Source: Chitinophaga sp. 180180018-3 (GTDB lineage Bacteria; Bacteroidota; Bacteroidia; Chitinophagales; Chitinophagaceae). From it: a DNA stretch of 64,000 nucleotides. Below, piece by piece: positions 7,165 through 14,802 of this stretch. The stretch is from assembly GCF_037893185.1 (NCBI RefSeq), contig NZ_CP140772.1:2976001-3040000 (forward strand). The letters run 5' to 3'. Every line of letters begins with the position of its first letter. Position 1 is the first letter of the stretch. The notes beneath the pieces are model-generated. The model was not told the origin of the DNA. It worked only from the letters and a program-made list of their open reading frames with translations, and did no database searches. A program made the position numbers and the translations under genes.

Positions 7165-9336
7165 CTATAGTTTTAATTTCAGTCCACCATTAACAACAAA
7201 GCCATCCAGCGGAGCATATATATCCCGGAACACCGGATGCGTGACAGTGCCGGTATAGATGGTGTCGAACCTGGTTTGCCGGGTATCCAGCATGTTTTCG
7301 AAGTTGACAAACAAGGAAAACCGCTCCCATAGCTTTTCCGCCATAAATCCACATATCCAGTACGGTTTGCCGGTACTGCCATCGTTCAGTGCCTGCTGGC
7401 TGTAGTAGTAGGCTTCCAGTCCCACTTTCCATTTCTCCTCTTTTTCGTACATCAGTACATTGTTCAACCGGTGACGGGCAGTCAATGGGTTTTCCATGAC
7501 CCTGCCGTTATTATTCAGTTGCGCATCTGTAAAGGTATAGCCAAGATATAGTTTGAAGTCGCCGTATCCTATTTTTACATTGGTTTCCCAGCCCCTGGTT
7601 TTAATATAACCAGCTGCATTCTCCAGTCGGAATAGATGTGCAGCTGCATTTGTCAACAGTAGCGGATCGTTGATACGGGTGTAGAAAAACAACTGGTTAA
7701 AGCTGAAGCTGAATTTATCGTCAAAGAAGGAGGTATGATAATTTACATCAACATTGGCGCCATACGATCGCTCCAGTTTATTAGCATCACTGCTAACGGG
7801 AAGCACACCCTGGTATTGAATCCGCTCCGTTTCTTCCGTAAATATAGTCGGTGTTTTGTAACCGAGGCCTCCGCCGATGCGGGACGATACTTTCGGCGAT
7901 ATCTTAAACAAGGCAGAGAGCCGCGGCAACAGCACCAGTCCGTAATCCGCTACATAATCGCCCCTGAGCCCCGTTTCCAGTTGCAGCCAGTTACTGGTCT
8001 TCCAGGTATTCTGTATAAACGCACCCATAGTACGCTGATCGTAGTTGCGCCTGGGTACGGTGTCGGTTGGTGTCTCCCTGAAATTATCAGTATAAACATT
8101 CAGCCCCATTACCCATTCCAGACGCTCCCGGCTATGGTGGTAAGTTGCTTCTGTATAAGACGACCATTGTTTGCCGTCAAATACATAGCCGGGAATACGT
8201 ATGGTGCGGTTGAAGTTGTTGATGGAATTTTTTACAGCCACACTGCTGTTATCAGTGAATTGATGCTCGAAGGCCAATTGCGTAGATACCCGCTGGCTGT
8301 TATTCTTCTCAAAATAACTGTGCACATCATTTCCCTGTCCCCTGATATATAAAATATCCCCGCCTGTACGATCTTCTGTCGTGAAACTGATGCCTGCATT
8401 TAATTTAGTATTGGCGTTGAAATACAGGAACAGCCTGGGATTGAGCACATACCGCTCAAATTTTGGAATGGCGGTAAACCCGGTATTGGAAGGATCATAT
8501 GCCCGGTTGCTGTTGCGCGAGGCAAAAACGGTCACACCAACTTTCTCAAATCGCTGTCCGTAATATCCGCTCAGATCAAGTCCGCCTGCCGATGTACCAT
8601 TGACCAGGAATCTGAGTTCCCGGTTTTCTGTTGGCACTTTGGAAATCAGGTTTACCAACCCCGCTATGGCCCCGCCACCATATAAAGTGGAAGATGAGCC
8701 TTTAATTACTTCCACCTGTTTCAAGTCCATCGGAGGCGTCTGCAACAGGCCAAGACCGCCGGAAAAGCCGGCATACAACGGAAATCCATCTTTAAGGATC
8801 TGTGTATAGCGTCCGTCCAGTCCCTGAATCCGGATACTGGAGTTCGCTGACGTGGCCGATACCTGTTGCGTTTGGATGCCGGTGCTTTCATTCAGCATCA
8901 TACGGATATCTCCGGGCTTCATGTTTCCCTTTTCTTCCAGCTCTTCCCCATTTATAAATTCAACGCGGGTAGGGATATCCTTTATGCTGCGATTACTACG
9001 GGTAGAAGATATCATTACTTCTTCTATTTCCCTGCCTGCTCTTTCCAGCGATATGGTTAGCAGCGCTTCCTGCTGCGGAAAAACGATCGTGTCAGTTTTT
9101 TCCTGGTAGCCCATAAACCGGAAAATAATCACCTGCTTTCCGGATGGAATGTCTTTTATGCTGACTATCCCTTTTTCGTTCGACTGTGCGCCATTGCTGG
9201 TGCCAGCCAGCAAAGCCGTTGCGCCAGGCAATGGCTCTTTCGTATCCGCATCTTTTATAACGGCCGTGAGGGTATGCTGAGCTCCTGCCTGCTGGGCAAA
9301 GCCCAGCAGGAGCATAATGGTTAAAATACGCTTCAT
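7165..9336 (-). CDS. TonB-dependent outer-membrane receptor with carboxypeptidase-like N-terminal domain
   Basis: A 723-residue outer-membrane transporter. Residues 1-19 are a signal peptide ending AGAQ. A CarboxypepD_reg-like domain (about 20-100, TAVIKDADTKEPLPGATA) is followed by a plug domain with the usual IRIQGLDGRY and VEVIKGSSSTLYGGGAI signatures, then a beta barrel ending in a Leu residue (LKLKL). It imports a chelated or bulky ligand using TonB energy. No SusD partner is present, so it is not a glycan SUS pair. The Cys/His-rich small protein encoded directly upstream in the same direction hints at metal or metal-chelate uptake, but this is inference. A strong hairpin follows the gene. 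Confidence 0.95.
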   Translation of the reverse strand: MKRILTIMLLLGFAQQAGAQHTLTAVIKDADTKEPLPGATALLAGTSNGAQSNEKGIVSIKDIPSGKQVIIFRFMGYQEKTDTIVFPQQEALLTISLERAGREIEEVMISSTRSNRSIKDIPTRVEFINGEELEEKGNMKPGDIRMMLNESTGIQTQQVSATSANSSIRIQGLDGRYTQILKDGFPLYAGFSGGLGLLQTPPMDLKQVEVIKGSSSTLYGGGAIAGLVNLISKVPTENRELRFLVNGTSAGGLDLSGYYGQRFEKVGVTVFASRNSNRAYDPSNTGFTAIPKFERYVLNPRLFLYFNANTKLNAGISFTTEDRTGGDILYIRGQGNDVHSYFEKNNSQRVSTQLAFEHQFTDNSSVAVKNSINNFNRTIRIPGYVFDGKQWSSYTEATYHHSRERLEWVMGLNVYTDNFRETPTDTVPRRNYDQRTMGAFIQNTWKTSNWLQLETGLRGDYVADYGLVLLPRLSALFKISPKVSSRIGGGLGYKTPTIFTEETERIQYQGVLPVSSDANKLERSYGANVDVNYHTSFFDDKFSFSFNQLFFYTRINDPLLLTNAAAHLFRLENAAGYIKTRGWETNVKIGYGDFKLYLGYTFTDAQLNNNGRVMENPLTARHRLNNVLMYEKEEKWKVGLEAYYYSQQALNDGSTGKPYWICGFMAEKLWERFSLFVNFENMLDTRQTRFDTIYTGTVTHPVFRDIYAPLDGFVVNGGLKLKL

Positions 9337-9423
9337 CCTGATGTTTAATATTTGTCTGATAGCAATGCCTTATCTGCCTGCACAAAAGGCGGGCAAATCT
9401 ATTTCTTTAATCATGATAAGTAC

Positions 9424-9726
9424 TTATGCTAACCGGGGAGGTTGCCACACGGAAGCCGTGAATCCAGGGAGGGAGCAGGCAATGTAATTAAAGGAGAAAC
9501 TGCTGAGAATAATCACCCGGGCACTCAGACCGGGGGTAAAGTCAGGAACCACCACTCCGTGGCAGGTATTACAGGAAAAAAAAGGACTGCAGGGAAGTTC
9601 CTGCCTGTGGTGGTTATGATGAGTTTCCTTGCCGGCCATTTCCTCGCAACATTGATCATCTCCGCAGCAGGGAATGGCCGACAAAGTCAGTACATACAAC
9701 GACAATAATATCATCAACCATCTCAT
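9424..9726 (-). CDS. Small Cys/His-rich exported protein (DUF6660-like)
   Basis: From ATG 9726 the product has 100 residues and begins with a hydrophobic signal (MRWLMILLSLYVLTLSAIPC). It then shows clustered Cys and His: CCGDDQCCEE, HHNHH, CSPFFSCNTCHG. An upstream ATG at 9762 would put 12 polar residues in front of the signal and is less likely. Proteins of this kind are commonly found directly before TonB receptors in Bacteroidota, as here (88-bp gap to the receptor start). A metal-binding or metal-sensing role is plausible from composition and context but unproven. Shorter or alternative starts are possible. Confidence 0.7.
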   Translation of the reverse strand: MRWLMILLSLYVLTLSAIPCCGDDQCCEEMAGKETHHNHHRQELPCSPFFSCNTCHGVVVPDFTPGLSARVIILSSFSFNYIACSLPGFTASVWQPPRLA

Positions 9727-9834
9727 AGAAGCAAATATACAAACACCATCATTAACCTGCAATGTCTTTCAAAAAATCAATCAACGAATCCGGTCGAATT
9801 TATTGCCGTCATTGATTAATAAGCGGTTTCACTT

Positions 9835-11544
9835 TCAATACCATCTCTTCCGCCGATCCCGCTCCAGGGCTTTAATTTCAAATACTTTCAGGGCATTTTC
9901 CAGCTGCGTTAACTTCCCGTTGTTGCCTTGTTCCTGGTACGCTTTTCTAAGCACGCGGATTTTTTCAAAATCCTGTATTCCTTCTATCAGTTTCTCAAAG
10001 CGGATGGAACTCATCGGTCCGGGATAAACCTGGTAGGTATCTCCTGCAGGGAACTTGTGATTACGGCTGTCTGTGAGCGGATTGGCTGTCCAGCTGTTGT
10101 AAGCCCAGCGCAGGTATCCGTCCATGTGCTGAGCTGCTGTATACCAGCCCATCCAAACATGCTCCGCAGGTGGTGAAAACGTAAAGCCGTTGGGATATTT
10201 TTCTACGCAACAGGTATACCAGGTGCTGGTTTTTCCCTGCTGTGTTCTTTGCGGTAATACATCTGCCGGAAATTTATGTACAGATGCTAAACAATAGTCA
10301 TCAATATCTTTCTCAATGTCGGCGTGATATTCTCCGGCCAGGGCTATCTTCCAGTCTTTGTCGATTCCCTTCAGCAATTTAATAACGGCTTTCATGGCAT
10401 CCATGGGGCGCTCATCCATGGCGATGGTTGTTTTTGCAAACCAGCCTTTGGCTTTCAGATGGCGGGTGAAATCTTTCAGCATAGGTGTCCAGAAGGCATT
10501 GTATTCGTCGGAGCCGATCTTGCCGGTAAACACGGTATCGCGGCCGAGGCCTTCGTCGTAATATTGAAATGCCACTTTCCACGGCACCATACTGTAGCAA
10601 TTGATGCGCTGATCAATGCCTGTGCCCATGACAAAGCTGATGTATTGATCGAACAGGCTATAGTCGTACTGCCAGCTGCCGTCTTTCTTTCTGGTCCATT
10701 TGATAAGGCTGGGATAATCATCGTAGGTCTGATGCCCCCAGGGCTCATTCACAATGCCTGCGGTGATACATTTCTGGCCGGCTTTTGCCAGCATGGTATA
10801 ATACCCGCGCATCAGGTTAAAGTGAGCATCGCTCCAGAGTGGTACCTGATGTACCCGCGCCACCGCAGCCGGATGTTGCCACAGATCGAGCTGAAAAGCC
10901 CATTGGGAAGGAGGGGGCAGCACCTTATCCAGTACTTTAACGATGAGTTTTAGCTGATAAGTTTTACCGGCTTTTACAGAGATGGTGCCCGCATAGTTAC
11001 CTGCCTGCGCGTTTGCGGGAATAGTGATGCTGATCCAGAAAGGTTGCACCTGTTGTGGTTTCAGCTGGCCCTGGTGATGCTGCATGTCAATGATGTCTTC
11101 CACCAGCGACGAGTCCGGGTCGTTTTGCTGGATCTGTCCGCAGCCGTAGCTGCGATCGCCGGTTCTTACGTAGTTTACGAGCCCGATCTGGACATTTTCA
11201 GGAGGAATTACCGCCCCGCCTGTGGATTTCAGCGTACCGGCAATTGCTTCCACAGGTACGTCTTTCGTAGCCCATACACCAAGCTGGGTATGGATCTTTT
11301 CGTTCTTCCAGGCTACGAGCGTTATTGTACTCATCGGATTTTCTTCCGGAACACGATCGGGTGCATAATGCCTGTTGCTGTTCAGGAAGCCAACACCTAC
11401 GCCGTTTTTCAGCGCCTGCCACTGAGCATTTTTTTCAGCGGGCGTCATAACCGGATCTCTTTGCTGGGCCAGGCTTACATCCTGGGCAGAAGATACCGCC
11501 GTGTTGAGCAATAAGCCAACGGCCAAAATACAATGTAGGTTCAT
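9835..11544 (-). CDS. DUF4091-type glycoside hydrolase-like secreted protein
   Basis: From ATG 11544 the product begins with a clean signal peptide (MNLHCILAVGLLLNTAVSSAQ). In-frame ATGs upstream at 11661, 11655 and 11631 would add up to 39 polar residues; they cannot be excluded because a candidate promoter lies only about 20 bases before 11661. The mature protein has a beta-sandwich N-terminal part and a C-terminal TIM-barrel-like part with DUF4091 features such as EHVWMGWYTAAQ, YLRWAYNSW and SSIRFEKLIEGIQDFEKI. The family is related to glycosidases; the substrate is unknown. The gene stands alone. The C-terminal stretch ends with basic residues. Confidence 0.85.
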   Translation of the reverse strand: MNLHCILAVGLLLNTAVSSAQDVSLAQQRDPVMTPAEKNAQWQALKNGVGVGFLNSNRHYAPDRVPEENPMSTITLVAWKNEKIHTQLGVWATKDVPVEAIAGTLKSTGGAVIPPENVQIGLVNYVRTGDRSYGCGQIQQNDPDSSLVEDIIDMQHHQGQLKPQQVQPFWISITIPANAQAGNYAGTISVKAGKTYQLKLIVKVLDKVLPPPSQWAFQLDLWQHPAAVARVHQVPLWSDAHFNLMRGYYTMLAKAGQKCITAGIVNEPWGHQTYDDYPSLIKWTRKKDGSWQYDYSLFDQYISFVMGTGIDQRINCYSMVPWKVAFQYYDEGLGRDTVFTGKIGSDEYNAFWTPMLKDFTRHLKAKGWFAKTTIAMDERPMDAMKAVIKLLKGIDKDWKIALAGEYHADIEKDIDDYCLASVHKFPADVLPQRTQQGKTSTWYTCCVEKYPNGFTFSPPAEHVWMGWYTAAQHMDGYLRWAYNSWTANPLTDSRNHKFPAGDTYQVYPGPMSSIRFEKLIEGIQDFEKIRVLRKAYQEQGNNGKLTQLENALKVFEIKALERDRRKRWY

Positions 11545-11681
11545 GAAAGGAATGCGGTACTTTTTCTTTCCCTGAATGAGGGCAGTATTACCATCCAGCG
11601 TGGTAATAGCAGTTTTTTCATTGTTCTCCATAACGTTGAATATAAGGTTGATCATGGTCACAGTGCTTACTGTGTTACCGG

Positions 11682-11689
11682 CAAATATA
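11682..11689 (-). promoter_or_regulatory. -7 promoter element for the DUF4091 gene, with adjacent palindrome
   Basis: On the minus strand TATATTTG matches the Bacteroidota -7 consensus TAnnTTTG exactly. Just downstream, 11659-11674 is a palindrome (CACAGT-gctt-ACTGTG) that would lie at or just after the transcription start, a position suited to an operator or a short 5' hairpin. No clear -33 TTTG was found. Confidence 0.55.
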
Positions 11690-11724
11690 GATGATTTATG
11701 TGGTTAATGCCAGCTGAAAAGAAG

Positions 11725-11744
11725 AAGCCCCCGGAAGGGGGCTT
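11725..11744 (-). terminator. Terminator of the DUF1269 gene
   Basis: Arms 11725-11732 and 11737-11744 pair perfectly over 8 bp (AAGCCCCC/GGGGGCTT) with a 4-base loop, followed on the minus strand by a TTCTTTTC run. Confidence 0.8.
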
Positions 11745-11781
11745 GTGGTGAATACTTTATGTGCGCTGCAACAATAGCTGA

Positions 11782-12459
11782 TTAGCTTTTTATTTGCTCT
11801 TTTATTTTATGCAGCCAGTTTTTATAAGCATTTTTCTGAGCTGTAATGCTCTTCTGTGCCTGATTCTGCAGGCGTTTTAATTGTTTCTCCAGTTTGTCTA
11901 TTTCAGACTGTGCCTCCTTCTTTTTGTCATCTGCAGCCTGGTTCCATTCCGCCTTTTTAGCATCAATTTTTGCCTGTAATTCCTGTTCCTGTTTGGCGTA
12001 CAGCTTTTCTAATTCCTCCTCTACGCTGTAACGCTTAATTTCTGCAATGCCCGACAGACTGGTATTAATGGCAGCTTCCCATTCTTCGTTTACGTGCGCT
12101 ACTACTACATTTTGGCCGTTCTCCATTGTTTTTGAAATTTCATGAAGATAAGCCTGCTGAAAATCTTCATCGTCCCAATCGGCAGCAGAGCCTACCAGTG
12201 CGCCGAGAGATGTTCCAAACAGGAAACCAACCGGCCCCGCCAGCAAGCCAATGAGGCCTCCGAAAAGACTACCATACAGCGTGTTGGAAGCGTCTGCGCC
12301 TTTGCTGTCTTTAACGGAAGTGTTGCCATTGGCGTCTTTCTGTAATACAAATATTTCTGCAACATCTACATCTCCTTTGGCATTGAGGTTTTGAAGGGTG
12401 TCCACTACTTTATAAGCATTGTTCTCGTCGGTGGTAAGAAACTGGATAATCTTTTCCAT
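11782..12459 (-). CDS. DUF1269-type protein with glycine-rich membrane segment and coiled coil
   Basis: A 225-residue protein. Residues 1-70 form a small alpha/beta domain of the DUF1269 kind. Residues 80-115 (LFGGLIGLLAGPVGFLFGTS) are a Gly-zipper-like hydrophobic hairpin followed by the DWDDEDF patch typical of this family. Residues 155-225 are a long charged coiled coil rich in Glu, Lys and Gln. It is divergently oriented to the thioredoxin-like gene. The biochemical role of the family is not established; related proteins are often stress induced. The long coiled-coil tail looks like an extension of the usual domain. Confidence 0.8.
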   Translation of the reverse strand: MEKIIQFLTTDENNAYKVVDTLQNLNAKGDVDVAEIFVLQKDANGNTSVKDSKGADASNTLYGSLFGGLIGLLAGPVGFLFGTSLGALVGSAADWDDEDFQQAYLHEISKTMENGQNVVVAHVNEEWEAAINTSLSGIAEIKRYSVEEELEKLYAKQEQELQAKIDAKKAEWNQAADDKKKEAQSEIDKLEKQLKRLQNQAQKSITAQKNAYKNWLHKIKEQIKS

Positions 12460-12707
12460 AAACTAAAATGTTTAATTGATTGAAATAGTAACGAAAGGAA
12501 CCTGATTAAATATAGTTTAACTTTCCGGATAAAGCATCAGCGGCGATTGTAAAGGAATTATTATTTATCAGGTATCCATACCAGATGGATCCCGTTGTAA
12601 AACCGGTTATATAGTCAGCCTGCCATTTATCCAGCCTGCTTGATGATTTAAGCATTTATATTTATTTTTAATTTAACTATTACCAACCAACCATTAAACA
12701 TTAGCAA

Positions 12708-14000
12708 ATGAAAAGAGCACTTTCGGCCGCAAGCGGCCTGTTGCTGTATGCAACCTCCTGTTTGTCGCAGGATAGCAACCCAAAAACGAATGCCCCTTCC
12801 TTCGGCGTCGGCAGTGAAGTATCCAATTACCCAGGCGTTCAATGGATCAAGGGCGCCCCGGTTACTAAATTTGAAAAGGATAAAATTTATGTAGTGGAAT
12901 GCTGGGCTACCTGGTGCGGACCATGCGTAGGAAATATTCCTCATCTGAACGACCTGGCAAAGAAGTTTGCAGGGAAAATTGTCGTTGTTGGCCAGGATGT
13001 TTTTGAAGATGATAAGGCGGAGGTTGAAAAATTTGTGAAGGAGCAGGGCGACGGGATGAGCTACCGTGTGGCATTTGGTGGAGGCGAGGATGGCGATTTT
13101 AATAAGAAATGGCTCGAGCCGGCCGGTGTAAGAGGTATCCCGCATGCATTTGTTATCCAGGATAACAAAGTGGTTTGGACGGCGCATCCGGCTGAATTCA
13201 GTGAAGCCGCTTTCCAGATGCTGGTAGACCGGAAATTTACCATTGCAGCAGCTAAAGCAGTAAGCCCTTTAGGAGAGATTGGCCAGATTGATTCCCTGAT
13301 ACAAATGGCAAAATATGATGAAGCCGGTACCAGGATTGAAACATTCATTAAGGCAAATCCACATGCTGATATGGGCTTTTATTCGAAAATGACGCTGCTG
13401 CAAAAACAGGGTAAAAATGCGGAGGCCATAGCATTTGCAAAGGAGTTGTCTGTCAGTCATCCGAAAGTAGGTAAACCAATGTATTACGACGCACTGGCAA
13501 CGGCCAAAGATTATAATACCCTGATGGCACTCACCGGCGCCGACCTGGAGAAGAAGCCGGATGATGTAAGCACTATATTTACACGTTACCGCATTTTTGT
13601 AGAGCAGAATGATTATAAAAGCGCTGCGGCAATGATTAACAAGGCAACAACAGCTTCTGCGGATGTAAAAACCCTGTCTACCCTCGCTATGCTGAATAAG
13701 TACCTCCCTGAAGCTAAGAAAGGTACGGAGGCGGAAGCGGCCATGTTAAAAGCTGGCCGGAAAGCATTAAACCTGAAACCCGGAAACCTTCAACTGGCAA
13801 TGACAGTTGCTGAAATGCTGTGGGACAATGATAAGAACGGCGCTAAAACTGTGATAGCCAGTACTGCGGATGCCATGAAGAAAGATCCAAAACAGGCGAA
13901 GCTTGCCGGTGTTGCGGGTAATGTAAAGGAGTCACTTGATAAGGGCGTTTTCCCGGACATGAAGCAGGTACGTGAATGGTATAAGGATGCTTCAAAATAA
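12708..14000 (+). CDS. Exported thioredoxin-fold protein with alpha-helical C-terminal half
   Basis: A 430-residue protein with a signal sequence (residues 1-20; TSC at 16-18 could be a lipobox). Residues 30-180 are a TlpA/ResA-type thioredoxin fold with active site WCGPC in CWATWCGPCVGN (about 65-75) and a GIPHAFV cis-Pro loop. The remaining 240 residues are helical, TPR-like repeats. It probably acts as a periplasmic thiol-disulfide reductase or sensor. It has its own strong terminator and no obvious operon partner, and is divergent from the DUF1269 gene. Confidence 0.9.
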   Translation: MKRALSAASGLLLYATSCLSQDSNPKTNAPSFGVGSEVSNYPGVQWIKGAPVTKFEKDKIYVVECWATWCGPCVGNIPHLNDLAKKFAGKIVVVGQDVFEDDKAEVEKFVKEQGDGMSYRVAFGGGEDGDFNKKWLEPAGVRGIPHAFVIQDNKVVWTAHPAEFSEAAFQMLVDRKFTIAAAKAVSPLGEIGQIDSLIQMAKYDEAGTRIETFIKANPHADMGFYSKMTLLQKQGKNAEAIAFAKELSVSHPKVGKPMYYDALATAKDYNTLMALTGADLEKKPDDVSTIFTRYRIFVEQNDYKSAAAMINKATTASADVKTLSTLAMLNKYLPEAKKGTEAEAAMLKAGRKALNLKPGNLQLAMTVAEMLWDNDKNGAKTVIASTADAMKKDPKQAKLAGVAGNVKESLDKGVFPDMKQVREWYKDASK

Positions 14001-14015
14001 CAGCTGTTATAATGG

Positions 14016-14047
14016 AAAAAATCCCGGACCTTTACCCGGGATTTTTT
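14016..14047 (+). terminator. Terminator of the thioredoxin-like gene
   Basis: Perfect 12-bp arms (14016-14027 and 14036-14047) with an 8-base loop. The right arm ends in six T residues, a textbook intrinsic terminator. The A run in the left arm makes it usable in both directions. Confidence 0.92.
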
Positions 14048-14330
14048 CTATTGATACCCCGCTTTACAGTGATTGATTATCAGTCCGGGCAAAAGATTGC
14101 TTGCAGATGGCTGTTTTCCGGGAAGTAGCAGCACTATCCTAAAACCTTACTTACGGGCAACGATGTAAGCCCTCTTATAAAATTACTGCTCCGCGTTGAT
14201 ATCCCTTCTATTGAGGTTTGGAAATGATTCTTCCAATGAGTTGAAATATTTCATGAAGATTGCAAAAATATTCAATTAGGCAACCATTGCACATGCCTTA
14301 TTGCCTTCCAAATAAAATCTTCCTTATTTC
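14048..14330. other. Intergenic stretch before the MarR operon
   Basis: About 280 bp without a credible gene on either strand. The distal part (14230-14330) is AT-rich and leads into the promoter at 14331-14352. No repeats or RNA genes were noticed. Confidence 0.5.
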
Positions 14331-14352
14331 ATTGATATATCAATTATATTTG
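14331..14352 (+). promoter_or_regulatory. Promoter with overlapping palindrome (likely MarR autoregulatory operator)
   Basis: A perfect 14-bp palindrome ATTGATATATCAAT (14331-14344) directly abuts TATATTTG (14345-14352), an exact Bacteroidota -7 element. It lies 25 bases before the marR start. Operators of MarR regulators are typically such AT-rich palindromes that overlap their own promoter, so autorepression of the MarR-peptidase operon is likely. Confidence 0.7.
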
Positions 14353-14376
14353 CATCAATAATATAAGTTGTGAAAG

Positions 14377-14802
14377 ATGAAGTCTGAACAAACAGTGTTT
14401 TATTATATTGAAAGGGCGATAAAGTCGTACCGCCAATTCGTGCAAAGAAATATAACAGAAAAAGGCTTTGAAACCACGATAGATCAGGGGTTGATATTGA
14501 GCATCATCCAGAATAACCCCGGTATCACACAGCAGCAAATAGCAATCGCTGCGTTCAAGGACCATGCTTCTGTCACCCGTATCATCGAAAATCTGGTGAG
14601 CAAACAAATCCTGAAACGCGAGTTTCACGCGGAAGACAGAAGGCGCTTTCACCTGACCATCACTCCGTATGGATTAAAGATGCTGCAGCAAATGAAGCCG
14701 GTTGTCAATGCCTACCGGAAGAAAGCACTACAGGGTATTACGGCACAGGAAATTGAATTGGTGAAAAATATACTTCACAGAATAAGTGAAAATTGTCAGT
14801 GA
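14377..14802 (+). CDS. MarR-family transcriptional regulator
   Basis: A 141-residue winged-helix regulator. Residues 45-75 give the recognition region (TQQQIAIAAFKDHASVTRII), followed by the wing (KREFHAEDRRRFHLTITPYG), and helices for dimerisation at both ends. It is translationally coupled to the S9 peptidase gene (TGATG overlap at its stop) and preceded by a palindrome-promoter unit at 14331-14352. It probably represses the two-gene operon in response to a small ligand; the ligand cannot be predicted. Confidence 0.93.
   Translation: MKSEQTVFYYIERAIKSYRQFVQRNITEKGFETTIDQGLILSIIQNNPGITQQQIAIAAFKDHASVTRIIENLVSKQILKREFHAEDRRRFHLTITPYGLKMLQQMKPVVNAYRKKALQGITAQEIELVKNILHRISENCQ

Noticed and set aside
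10324..11514. Long plus-strand frames over the DUF4091 gene
   Set aside because: They lie antisense to a gene with signal peptide and family motifs; composition is typical of shadow frames.
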